A stretch of DNA of 64,000 bases from Psychrobacter sp. UBA3483 (GTDB lineage: Bacteria > Pseudomonadota > Gammaproteobacteria > Pseudomonadales > Moraxellaceae). Every line of letters begins with the position of its first letter. Within the stretch, counting starts at the first letter, position 1. Under the pieces are notes generated by a model. That model was not told where the DNA came from, searched no databases, and saw nothing but the letters and a program-made list of their open reading frames with translations. This document shows, piece by piece, positions 54,431-62,560 of the stretch. Location of the stretch: positions 14,203 through 78,202 of the forward strand of contig NZ_DFQS01000059.1 of assembly GCF_002377905.1 (NCBI RefSeq), written 5' to 3'. Made by a program: the position numbers and the translations under genes.

Positions 54431-54477
54431 GCCTGTCCAATAATATCTGTCTACAAATAATAGCCGTCTAATAGCTG

Positions 54478-54525
54478 AGCGTATCGTCTGTCATATAACT
54501 TGACAGACGGTTACGCTGATTATTT
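54478..54525 (+). terminator. Long imperfect hairpin after fghA
   Basis: AGCGTA-CGTCTGTCA (54478-54493) pairs with TGACAGACG-TTACGCT (54501-54517) with one bulged mismatch on each side; only a weak T-rich tail (GATTATTT) follows. Confidence 0.6.
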
Positions 54526-54552
54526 AACCAAGCGCCTTTATTATTATAAAAT

Positions 54553-54582
54553 AGATTGGTACAAAACAGATTGGTGCAAAAT
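54553..54582. repeat. Two 15-nt units upstream of the DUF2805 gene
   Basis: AGATTGGTACAAAAC (54553-54567) and AGATTGGTGCAAAAT (54568-54582), 13 of 15 bases identical, directly adjacent. Confidence 0.8.
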
Positions 54583-54627
54583 TGAGCGTGCTTGCCAATA
54601 GGCAAAACTTTTTTAAAGGTAAGTTTT

Positions 54628-55080
54628 ATGATGAATAAGCTAACAGCGCCATCGAAGACAAATCTGGCTAACCGACAGCAGACGGCTCAATTATCGTTGG
54701 CAACCATGCAAGCGGATATGGCTGATATGAGGGCGGCTTTAAAAAATAAACAGCGAGCTAGTGTTGTTCAAAAAGAAAACATCAAATCAGAAACTCGCAA
54801 AGCAAAGTCAGCTAATACAGCTAATATTAACGCGCTTGATGCCGTGCAATTGTCGCGGGTGATAGAGATGGCGTGGGAAGACCGAACACCGTTTGAGGCA
54901 ATAGAGCATAGCTACGCTCTAAATGAGACCGCAGTCATTAAGCTGATGCGCCAAGAGCTAAAGCCGTCGTCTTTTCGCTTATGGCGTCAGCGCGTCACCA
55001 GTCGTGCGACCAAGCACCAAGCAAAGCGTCCGTTTGATGTCGGTCGTGCGTATTGTAAAACCCAATATAAGCCGCGCTAA
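54628..55080 (+). CDS. DUF2805/TIGR03643 family protein
   Basis: Protein of 150 residues. The last ~75 residues carry the family core: VQLSRVIEMAWEDRTPFEAI then EHSYALNETAVIKLMRQELK, PSSFRLWRQRVTSRATKH. The core resembles a small helix-turn-helix and the protein is very basic, so DNA or RNA binding is plausible but not shown. The N-terminal ~70 residues are a polar, probably disordered extension compared with the usual ~80-residue members. AAAGGTAAG precedes the ATG at 54628. Function unknown. Confidence 0.72.
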   Translation: MMNKLTAPSKTNLANRQQTAQLSLATMQADMADMRAALKNKQRASVVQKENIKSETRKAKSANTANINALDAVQLSRVIEMAWEDRTPFEAIEHSYALNETAVIKLMRQELKPSSFRLWRQRVTSRATKHQAKRPFDVGRAYCKTQYKPR

Positions 55081-55147
55081 CGCTTTTTTTAAAACGCCTT
55101 ATTTAAAAGAATCGTCTAAATGTAGTATCTAAATACCAATCCTAGTG

Positions 55148-55177
55148 ATTAAAAACGTTTTTATTAAACGTTTATAC
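55148..55177. repeat. Two 15-nt units upstream of rpe
   Basis: ATTAAAAACGTTTTT (55148-55162) and ATTAAACGTTTATAC (55163-55177) share the ATTAAA and ACGTTT words at slightly shifted positions. Weaker than the other arrays. Confidence 0.4.
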
Positions 55178-55200
55178 CAACCCAAATAGGTAACTCAACT

Positions 55201-55236
55201 ATGACTAGCCCAGCCAATATGACTAGCCCAGCCAAA
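55201..55236 (+). repeat. 18-nt tandem duplication of the rpe start
   Basis: ATGACTAGCCCAGCCAAT (55201-55218) is followed directly by ATGACTAGCCCAGCCAAA (55219-55236), identical except for the last base. The duplication is in frame and doubles the start codon. Confidence 0.95.
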
Positions 55237-55908
55237 CCCTATCTTATCGCGCCTTCTATTTTATCAGCTGACTTTGCCAGACTTGGTGAAGAGGTCGAAA
55301 AGGTATTGGAGGCGGGTGCTGATGTCATCCATTTTGATGTGATGGACAATCACTATGTGCCTAACCTAACCTTTGGTAGCATGATATGTCAGGCGCTGCG
55401 TGACCATGGTATCGAGGCGCCGATTGATGTCCATCTTATGGTATCGCCAGTCGATGGCATGATCGAGCAGTTTTTAGAGGCGGGTGCGAGTATTATCACC
55501 TTCCACCCAGAAGCCAGTGCTCATATTGACCGCTCTTTGCAGCTGATTAAAGATGGTGGCGCTGAATGCGGTTTGGTATTAAACCCCGCAACGCCACTGC
55601 ATTATTTAGATTATGTGATGGACAAGGTTGACCAAATCTTACTTATGAGCGTTAACCCTGGATATGGTGGTCAATCGTTTATTGAGGGTACCTTAGATAA
55701 AGTTCGCCAAGTCCGTCAGCGTATCATTACCAGTGGTCGCGATATTAGACTAGAAGTAGATGGCGGCATCAAAGCAAGTAACATCCGCGCGATTGCCGAA
55801 GCAGGCGCTGATATGTTCGTCGCTGGTTCCGCTATTTTTAATCAAGAAGATTATAAATCTGCCATCGACGCTATGCGCGCCGAATTAGCCTTGGCAAATG
55901 GTTATTAA
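55201..55908 (+). CDS. rpe: Ribulose-phosphate 3-epimerase
   Basis: Rpe interconverts ribulose 5-phosphate and xylulose 5-phosphate in the pentose phosphate pathway. The 235-residue TIM barrel has IAPSILSADFARLGEEVEKV, VIHFDVMDNHYVPNLTFG with the metal/catalytic Asp, IDVHLMVSPVDGMI, LMSVNPGYGGQSFIEGTLDK and LEVDGGIKASNIRAI with the second catalytic Asp. The first six codons (MTSPAN) are duplicated as MTSPAK, giving two in-frame ATGs 18 nt apart; either could start the protein. Confidence 0.97.
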   Translation: MTSPANMTSPAKPYLIAPSILSADFARLGEEVEKVLEAGADVIHFDVMDNHYVPNLTFGSMICQALRDHGIEAPIDVHLMVSPVDGMIEQFLEAGASIITFHPEASAHIDRSLQLIKDGGAECGLVLNPATPLHYLDYVMDKVDQILLMSVNPGYGGQSFIEGTLDKVRQVRQRIITSGRDIRLEVDGGIKASNIRAIAEAGADMFVAGSAIFNQEDYKSAIDAMRAELALANGY

Positions 55909-55981
55909 TCCCCATTTATAACTATTAGTAAGAGTGTTAAGGTTATAATGATGGACTCGATAAGCCATATAAAGGTGAAAT

Positions 55982-56335
55982 ATGAATACGCAAAAGCCTA
56001 TTAACTCGTTAGTATCGCCTGAGCCTGTGAAAGAAAAACAAGCCCCAAGCTTAGTACCTAAGGGTCTCACTATAGGCATGGCAGCTTTTGCCTTGGTGCT
56101 TAGCCTCGCTGGTTATGGTTTTCGCCTGCTGATTGGCGATGATGTCGGAGAAGTGCTGCGTCATGCAGCAGTGATAGTGCCAGCCTTTATGATTGGTATT
56201 CCGCTATTTTTCTGGCTCGGTTCACGCATTTTAAATAAGCTCAAAGGTTTACATATCGCAAGCTGGAATGCCATTAGCTTGGGCTATTTAACCTCTTGTA
56301 TAGCCATGCTTTGGTTAATGGGCACTTATAGTTAA
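55982..56335 (+). CDS. Small membrane protein
   Basis: Hypothetical protein of 117 residues. After ~30 polar residues it has three membrane segments, at about residues 31-50 (IGMAAFALVLSLAGYGFRLL), 59-77 (HAAVIVPAFMIGIPLFFWLG) and 95-112 (AISLGYLTSCIAMLWLMG). AAAGGTG precedes the ATG at 55982. It follows rpe by 73 nt and may share its transcript. No family recognised. Confidence 0.6.
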   Translation: MNTQKPINSLVSPEPVKEKQAPSLVPKGLTIGMAAFALVLSLAGYGFRLLIGDDVGEVLRHAAVIVPAFMIGIPLFFWLGSRILNKLKGLHIASWNAISLGYLTSCIAMLWLMGTYS

Positions 56336-56454
56336 TAATTGGCTGCTGTTAGCGCTTTAACATGGTTATCTTTTAAAACTTTGTCTTTATGGCATTCATC
56401 GATTTCTACTTTTTAATAAGTCGTGCTTTATGATGCGACTGGACACTTGCTAGT

Positions 56455-56766
56455 ATGGCTACTTCCTCTAAGAAAATCACCGATATCATTTTCCCAAAAG
56501 AGCTTCCAAACAGTTTGTTTATTTTACTGATTATCGCCTGTTTACTCTTAGGCTTATCCTACCTGCGCCATGGTACCGGACTGCAAGGCTGGCTACATGT
56601 CTTTGAAAATTGGCTACTTATGTTGCTCATTATCCCGACCGCCACCGCTACCGTAGCCTTACCGTTCAAATATCGCGACCCGTCGCTCGAGCTCAAGCAA
56701 ATGTATTATCTGGGGATGTTTGTCGCTTTCTTATTTACCTTAGCGAAATTACGCTATTGGCGTTAA
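56455..56766 (+). CDS. Small membrane protein
   Basis: Hypothetical protein of 103 residues with about three membrane segments: residues ~17-34 (LPNSLFILLIIACLLLGLSY), ~47-68 (WLLMLLIIPTATATVALPF) and ~80-97 (YYLGMFVAFLFTLAKLRY). No family recognised and no strong ribosome-binding site before the ATG at 56455. It lies in a run of small genes after rpe. Confidence 0.5.
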   Translation: MATSSKKITDIIFPKELPNSLFILLIIACLLLGLSYLRHGTGLQGWLHVFENWLLMLLIIPTATATVALPFKYRDPSLELKQMYYLGMFVAFLFTLAKLRYWR

Positions 56767-56972
56767 GAGCGATTTAGCTCGTTCATAAGGTTGATAAGTA
56801 GTATTAAATAGTATTTATGTAAAACACTTACGCGTCAGGCCTTGAATTGTCGGCGCAAAGCGTCCATTGTATAAGTAAGATAGTTTTGCCCGAATATCTG
56901 TAAAACTAAGATTTTATAAACGAAGTCAGCGCCTTTTTACAGACATAAAGCGGGATAATAAGGAAAAAATAG

Positions 56973-57284
56973 ATGCCATACGATATTGATAATGAAATAG
57001 AAGTAGATAACGATAGTCGAGATCAGTTCGCTGGATTTGCTAAAGAAACCACGCTTGAGTTGGTTGAAGCAGCGGATGGCAAATTGCTGCTACGTGATGC
57101 CGAGGAAGAAGAAGCGCCGCTGATGACCATCGATTTTTCTGATAAGCTGAAAGAAATATTAGGCAGCGATACCCAAGCGATTGGTCAGCATATGATTCAT
57201 GCTGCGATTCAGGTCATTATGCAAAAACAGATGAGCCAGTGGCATGCCCATGTCTATGACAAAGAACCCACTCACTATAGCTAA
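56973..57284 (+). CDS. Acidic conserved hypothetical protein
   Basis: Cytoplasmic protein of 103 residues, strongly acidic in its first 65 (NEIEVDNDSRDQFAGF, DAEEEEAPLMTIDFSD), with a helical C-terminus (IGQHMIHAAIQVIMQKQMSQ). AAGGAAAAA precedes the ATG. Followed by a bidirectional terminator shared with rpmG on the other strand. No family recognised. Confidence 0.6.
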   Translation: MPYDIDNEIEVDNDSRDQFAGFAKETTLELVEAADGKLLLRDAEEEEAPLMTIDFSDKLKEILGSDTQAIGQHMIHAAIQVIMQKQMSQWHAHVYDKEPTHYS

Positions 57285-57400
57285 AGCTAATCAGGCTGAT
57301 AGCCTCTAAATTTATAGCTTATAAATCTGTAAGAACGAAATATAATAGCTGGTTAAAATAGTGTATGGTTGAAATGGTTGTTGGGTCAAAAACTGGCAAT

Positions 57401-57435
57401 AAAAAAGGGTTTATCATTTGATAAACCCTTTTTTT
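57401..57435. terminator. Bidirectional terminator between the acidic protein gene and rpmG
   Basis: GGGTTTATCA (57407-57416) pairs with TGATAAACCC (57419-57428), A6 on one side and T7 on the other, so it serves both converging transcripts. Confidence 0.92.
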
Positions 57436-57457
57436 GTTCAAATAATTTAATAATAAA

Positions 57458-57613
57458 CTATTTGATTTTTGCTTCTTTAAAGATCACGTGCTGGCGTACT
57501 TTTGGATCAAACTTTTTGATTTCCATTTTGCCAGGCATAGTGCGCTTGTTTTTGGTAGTGGTGTAGTAATACCCAGTACCAGCAGTTGATACTAATTTAA
57601 TTTTATCTCTCAT
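57458..57613 (-). CDS. rpmG: 50S ribosomal protein L33
   Basis: L33 is a small protein of the large ribosomal subunit. Reading the minus strand from the ATG at 57613 gives 51 residues: MRDKIKLVSTAGTGYYYTTT, then KNKRTMPGKMEIKKFDPKV and RQHVIFKEAKIK. This is the cysteine-free (C-minus) L33 form, so it does not bind zinc. AGGAAAG precedes the ATG. It is downstream of rpmB on the same strand, the usual rpmBG operon. Confidence 0.97.
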   Translation of the reverse strand: MRDKIKLVSTAGTGYYYTTTKNKRTMPGKMEIKKFDPKVRQHVIFKEAKIK

Positions 57614-57746
57614 GATAGCTTTCCTGTAAATGAGGGGTCTTCAAACGATAGGTACGAGTGCAAAAAGGACAGTTGCTACAAAGAACGTAGCCAAAAAGCA
57701 GCTTAGAGCGTGAAAATTATCGACCACTCAAGCCGCTTATCTTAAC

Positions 57747-57983
57747 TTATACTTTTTGACCTTGTGCGCGTAGATCCGCTAACACTTTGTCGATACCAAG
57801 TTTGTCAATGATGCGCATACCTTTGGTAGACACACGTAGACGTACAAAGCGATTTTCAGACTCTACCCAAAAACGATGGTTATGAAGGTTTGGTAGAAAG
57901 CGACGACGGGTTTTGTTGTTTGCGTGCGAAACATTATTACCCACCATAGGGCGCTTTCCAGTCACTTGGCAAACTCTAGACAT
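57747..57983 (-). CDS. rpmB: 50S ribosomal protein L28
   Basis: L28 of the large ribosomal subunit, 78 residues: MSRVCQVTGKRPMVGNNVSH, ANNKTRRRFLPNLHNHRFW and RLRVSTKGMRIIDKLGIDKV, the standard gammaproteobacterial sequence. Only one cysteine remains in the N-terminal part, so this is again the zinc-free form. It starts the rpmB-rpmG transcript; 133 nt separate the two genes. Confidence 0.97.
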   Translation of the reverse strand: MSRVCQVTGKRPMVGNNVSHANNKTRRRFLPNLHNHRFWVESENRFVRLRVSTKGMRIIDKLGIDKVLADLRAQGQKV

Positions 57984-58428
57984 GGCGAACTCCTAATCTA
58001 TGAGGTATGAGGGATTCTCATACCAGTCTGGGCAAGTTGCACGTTTTTGCGGCATGGACACAGCAAGCGGCAGCTTTGCACCAAACAAAACTATTATGAA
58101 GGTTGAGCTGATATTACTGTCATCTAAAGGCAAATAACAGGCAAACCAATTCAGAAAATTTTAAAGCCGACATTTATACCATAAAACTAATGAATACTCA
58201 AATATTTTTATAATAATCGCTGCTTTAAACGATAGCTATTATACCCTGAATTGCACAGGCTATGTTATTGATTATTTAATAGTAAAGATGCATTTTTTAG
58301 TTGTAAGTTGTAACAAAAGTCAGTAAAGTTGCGGTTATATATTTAATACAATCTGTTAATACAACTGTTATCATTGTAAGTGTGTGTATCTTTACTTAAA
58401 TAGATGATTGCCATCACGGAGTTTCAAA
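57984..58428. other. 445-nt divergent intergenic region rpmB / lipoprotein gene
   Basis: Holds the leader and promoter of rpmB (-) and the promoter of the lipoprotein gene (+). AT-rich from about 58150. No gene or RNA recognised. Confidence 0.5.
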
Positions 58429-60450
58429 ATGTCTTATAGCTCGCTACCCATAACTTCTAAGCTATTCCAGCTTACCTTTTTGACTTGTGCATTGGCTTTA
58501 GCAGGTTGTGGTGGTGGGGATGGTACTGACGTGATTGCTCCTACACCTGATCTAGGTCCTGAGAAGCCTAATAATGGTACAGATAGTTCTATAACCAACA
58601 CTTCAGAAATATATATATCTTCTGAGAAAAATCAGTTATTGACAGGTAAAGATAAAACTACACTCAATATTAGAGTGACAGACGAAAATGGTGGTATCGT
58701 AAGCGGGGTGCCTATTAATATTAGTATCGCCGATGCTGCTATATATGGTCTAGCTTTAGATGGTGCTTCTAATCAAATAACTGATGAAAAAGGCTTGGTT
58801 ACAGTCGATATATTACAGAGTATGCAGGGAATAGATTCTCAATTAAATCATGAAAGTATAGTTACCGTTACTGCTAATGGTACTCAAGGGATTGTTACTC
58901 AAACATTACCTGTTATCGTATCAGGCACAACTGCAAATAATGTAGTTTCATCTAAAAATACAGTAAATGCAGGAGAGAATTTTAGTATATCAGGACAAAT
59001 ATTAGATGGCGTAGGAAATCCAGTCGCTAATGCAGAAGTTGTTTTATACAGTAATGACAAGCAGGTAGGTACTGGAGTCTTAGATAATAGCGGTAACTTT
59101 CTGTTTGATTTAAACTCTTCTAACTTAGAAGCCTTAAATAATAATTTTTTATTCAGTATTGAAGTTAAAGGGAAGAAGATAAATCAACGAATCCCCGATG
59201 TATTAACAGTAGTATCGACGGATAGTTCGAGTATCAGCTTTTCAAAGAGTCCTGATATTATAGTTGGAACAAAGCAGAAAATAACTCTGAATACTCCAAA
59301 GGCTAAAAATGGAGATGTTGTTTATATATCAACTAATAAAGGTGAGATTCTAGTTAATCAGAGCGAAACTCAAGGAAGTTCACGTCGCGCATTAACGGTT
59401 ATGAATGGAAAAGTAGAGTTTTACATCGATTCAAATGTATCTGGAAAAGCCATATTAAGAGCAGAATATGGTAGTGAAACTAGAGAAAATATACTCACCT
59501 TTGTTTCGATTAATCCAACTAAACTATTATTGCAAACTGAACGTTCTATAGTAAGTGTAGGAGGGTCTACACCAGTCATCGCACGTGTACTTGATAAAAA
59601 TGATGCACCAGTAAAAAATGCTATTGTGCAATTTACTACTATTAGAGATTCATCAGGTGGCAGTCTAGGTCAGGGCGTTGCTTATACTGACGATAGTGGC
59701 GTAGCGACTGTACTATATAACGCAGGTTCAAATCCAACCAGTACCAATGGCGTTGAGATAAAAGCTCAAGTACAGTCTGTTAAACTACCGAATAATCAAG
59801 AAAAAGTAGTTAATCCGATTCAAGCTACTTCATCAATTACCGTTCAAACAAAGTCTACCTATATAAGCTTTGCCTTTGCAGATAAGGTATCTAGTGATGA
59901 TAGTGAAGTTTATTATTTCCGCAGAGGATCAGCTAGCGTCCTTAATAGTTCTGGTAAACCTGCTATAAATCAACAGGTAACCATCAATTTAACGCCAGAT
60001 AGCTATTTAAAAGGCTTTTACGAAATTATTGATGACGCATCTGGAGGTAAGTCTTGGAATAGAAAGGACGTTTCCTGTGAAAGTGAGGACAAAAACAACA
60101 ATGGTATTTTAGATCCAGGTGAAGATTTTAATAATAATAAGCAACTAGACCCTATTAATGTGGCGGCAGTACTTACTGATAGTGGTCAAGAAATAGGTTC
60201 TGGTAAGAACTTCAATTTTATTACCGATGATAACGGACGAGTTGACTTTTCAATACGTTACCCCAAGCAATATGCTAACTGGTATAGAGCTAAGGTTACT
60301 GTCAATACTCGAGTTGATGGGAGCGAATCACAACAGTCAAGAGTAATTGACTTTCCAGCTTCAGTAGATGATATTGATATTAGCGTACCATTGCGTCCAA
60401 ATACTAATAGTCCATTTGGTATAGTTCGAAACTGCTCTAGTCCTGAATAG
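58429..60450 (+). CDS. Large Ig-like (Big_1 type) surface lipoprotein
   Basis: Predicted lipoprotein of 673 residues. The signal peptide ends in the lipobox LALAGC (Cys27), followed by GGGDG and a Pro/Asn/Thr-rich linker. The body consists of immunoglobulin-like beta modules: NIRVTDENGGIVSGVPINIS (residues ~75-95), GQILDGVGNPVANAEVVLY (~195), and a typical Big_1 unit ARVLDKNDAPVKNAIVQF to DDSGVATVLY (~390-430). Near residue 565 an acidic Asp/Asn loop pair (DKNNNGILDPGEDFNNNK) looks like a calcium-binding motif. The ATG at 58429 follows GGAG. The gene is more AT-rich than the housekeeping genes, and neighbours a restriction system, so it may be accessory. Adhesin or surface-structure role is inferred. 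Confidence 0.75.
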   Translation: MSYSSLPITSKLFQLTFLTCALALAGCGGGDGTDVIAPTPDLGPEKPNNGTDSSITNTSEIYISSEKNQLLTGKDKTTLNIRVTDENGGIVSGVPINISIADAAIYGLALDGASNQITDEKGLVTVDILQSMQGIDSQLNHESIVTVTANGTQGIVTQTLPVIVSGTTANNVVSSKNTVNAGENFSISGQILDGVGNPVANAEVVLYSNDKQVGTGVLDNSGNFLFDLNSSNLEALNNNFLFSIEVKGKKINQRIPDVLTVVSTDSSSISFSKSPDIIVGTKQKITLNTPKAKNGDVVYISTNKGEILVNQSETQGSSRRALTVMNGKVEFYIDSNVSGKAILRAEYGSETRENILTFVSINPTKLLLQTERSIVSVGGSTPVIARVLDKNDAPVKNAIVQFTTIRDSSGGSLGQGVAYTDDSGVATVLYNAGSNPTSTNGVEIKAQVQSVKLPNNQEKVVNPIQATSSITVQTKSTYISFAFADKVSSDDSEVYYFRRGSASVLNSSGKPAINQQVTINLTPDSYLKGFYEIIDDASGGKSWNRKDVSCESEDKNNNGILDPGEDFNNNKQLDPINVAAVLTDSGQEIGSGKNFNFITDDNGRVDFSIRYPKQYANWYRAKVTVNTRVDGSESQQSRVIDFPASVDDIDISVPLRPNTNSPFGIVRNCSSPE

Positions 60451-60590
60451 TATTAACTCTTATAAATAAAACCCCCAACGCGGGGCTATATCTAGTTATA
60501 TATGTATAAATCTATTATTAATGTTTATTAGGTCTTTTGTGTCATAGCTCATAGGTTTTAATTGTTTTTATAATATATAAAAACAATTAG
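60451..60590. repeat. Hairpin region after the lipoprotein gene
   Basis: A short GC hairpin CCCC-AACGC-GGGG (60473-60485) follows the stop codon. A perfect 12-bp palindromic stem ATTGTTTTTATA / TATAAAAACAAT (60561-60572 with 60576-60587) lies just before the next hairpin. Confidence 0.6.
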
Positions 60591-60624
60591 CTAAAAACCC
60601 AACTAATCTTAGTTGGGTTTTTAG
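60591..60624 (+). terminator. Perfect 16-bp stem terminator
   Basis: CTAAAAACCCAACTAA (60591-60606) and TTAGTTGGGTTTTTAG (60609-60624) form a perfect stem containing A and T tracts on either side, usable in both directions. Confidence 0.8.
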
Positions 60625-60806
60625 TATCTAATGAAAGCTGATATATGTTATTGCTGAATAAAATGTAGCCAAAAAAGTGATAAATTAAAGTGCTCTTAAC
60701 ATGAAGATAAAATCACGGATTCCAATTTAAGATGGTTAACAATAAGAATTATAGCGATTTAATATTTTCCTTTGTGTTACTTAAATATCTAGCCTAACAC
60801 TAAAAC

Positions 60807-62558
60807 TCACCCTAAAGCCCGATCAACCAACGCATCGGTAAGCTGAACTTGCGTCTCTTGAGACTGCTTTAGCTTTTCTTTTAGCTGATCGCAAATAGCC
60901 ATTAGCTCATCAAGTTTGGCAACTATTTGCTGTTGTTCAGCTAAAGGTGGTAAAGCTATATTTAAGGCTCTGACCTGATTTCTAGAGACGTTTTTCATAG
61001 AACTGCTAGTACCTCCCGCTACCTCTGCATAATACTGGCGAGAATAATTACTATTATTCACTAAGTTTATATATCCGCTAAATACATTTTTAGTAAAATT
61101 AAAACGAATGATTTTGTCACTCATCATTAGTTTCTCTGGTGTGTTTTTTGGAACAACCACAGAACGTGCTACTAAATCAGCCGTATTAGCCCTAGAAATA
61201 AGAAAATCACCAGCTTTCACTTCATACTGAGGTTTTGGCTGTAGATAGTTTGGCAAAGCTTTATTTTCATCAGGCTGATATTTACCCCAAGTTACAGCAC
61301 TTACCTTAAGTACACCCCAATTGTCTCCTTCTTTTGGCGTAGGATCACATTTGGGACTCCAACCAGCCTCGGAGCTTAAAGATAAATTATCTATTTGACA
61401 CCATTCCCATCCTTTTGGGAGCTCAAAAGTTTTTTCATCATCCGTGATAACAGGTAAAGGCTTTTCTTTCTTAATCTTCTTCTCTTTAATCAACTGCTCT
61501 TTTTCTTTAGCAATCTTTTCTAACAACGCTGAAGCAGGTTCATCGTTTTGATTCTGCGGAACTAATTTACCCATTACCGCCAATTGCAGCACAGTTTGCT
61601 TTAGAGCTTCGATGCTTTGCTCAGTGGTAAATAGGCTATCAAAATGCTCAGCAATTCTCGCCCAGTTTTGTGCCAGCTCATCAGCGTCAGCACTATCTGT
61701 CAACGTGGCTAATAAGACTTCTACAAGCGTCGCTTGAGCTTCGATACTAGCTTCGGTCTGCTGCTCTAGCTGGTCACATAGCAGCATGAGCTCATCGACT
61801 TTAGCGACGATACGGTGTTGTTCTGCAAGGGGTGGTACGGGAACTATAAAGGGATTAATATTAGTAGCTGTCACTTGAGGTTGTGCGCTTCCTGTTACTA
61901 TTTGAGCTTTATCAGATGCTGAGATCGAATAGTAATAGAATTTCTGACTTAAGTACTTCCAGTTGTTCTCTAAAACAAGAGTATTACTTGTTATAAAACA
62001 TCTTGGTGGAGAAAGATTTGCTTTACCACTATAAGCACCACGACATGAGACTAAAAGCTGTGGTTTCTCATAATTATATATCTTATATTTTCCTATAATC
62101 CCATTCGCACCAAAAACATCATAGCCACTTTCAGTTAGCTTTGAAATAGGAAGCCCTTTGCCATAAACGACATTAAATAAATTTGCAATTCTAGTCCAAA
62201 CCCAACCTTCTGGAAGCTCATAGGGCTCTTCGCTCTTAGTAACTTCTTTCAATGACTTTTTAGCGTTTTTAATCTTACCATCTTCTAATAACTGAGCTCT
62301 TTCAACAGCTATTTTCTCTAATAAAACAGACGCAGGCTCATCATTAGCATCTTGTGGTACTAGCTTTCCATGTACTGCTAACTCCAAGATCAGCTCACGT
62401 AATTTAGTAATACCATACAGCTCATACTTTTTGCTGCTGCCACGCCCACTAGTAGACTTAGCCAAGATAGTGCTGGTCCAGATATCGATATGTTCGGTAA
62501 TTAGCTGTTTTGGCCTGCTCATGTCTTTACTCATTTCTAAGCTTGTCTTTAGATTCAT
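60807..62558 (-). CDS. hsdS: Type I restriction-modification specificity subunit HsdS
   Basis: HsdS recognises the bipartite target of the type I enzyme and holds two HsdM and two HsdR subunits. The 583-residue protein is an internal duplication. Each half has a leader repeat (LAVHGKLVPQDANDEPASVL near residue 58; LAVMGKLVPQNQNDEPASAL near 325), a variable target-recognition domain starting with a LPEGWVW or LPKGWEW motif, and a conserved helix after PPLAEQ (IVAKVDELMLLCDQLE; IVAKLDELMAICDQLK). This gives two target domains and two spacer helices. GAGGA inside the end of hsdM precedes the ATG, two bases after the hsdM stop, so the two are co-translated. Confidence 0.95.
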   Translation of the reverse strand: MNLKTSLEMSKDMSRPKQLITEHIDIWTSTILAKSTSGRGSSKKYELYGITKLRELILELAVHGKLVPQDANDEPASVLLEKIAVERAQLLEDGKIKNAKKSLKEVTKSEEPYELPEGWVWTRIANLFNVVYGKGLPISKLTESGYDVFGANGIIGKYKIYNYEKPQLLVSCRGAYSGKANLSPPRCFITSNTLVLENNWKYLSQKFYYYSISASDKAQIVTGSAQPQVTATNINPFIVPVPPLAEQHRIVAKVDELMLLCDQLEQQTEASIEAQATLVEVLLATLTDSADADELAQNWARIAEHFDSLFTTEQSIEALKQTVLQLAVMGKLVPQNQNDEPASALLEKIAKEKEQLIKEKKIKKEKPLPVITDDEKTFELPKGWEWCQIDNLSLSSEAGWSPKCDPTPKEGDNWGVLKVSAVTWGKYQPDENKALPNYLQPKPQYEVKAGDFLISRANTADLVARSVVVPKNTPEKLMMSDKIIRFNFTKNVFSGYINLVNNSNYSRQYYAEVAGGTSSSMKNVSRNQVRALNIALPPLAEQQQIVAKLDELMAICDQLKEKLKQSQETQVQLTDALVDRALG

Positions 62559-62560
62559 AG

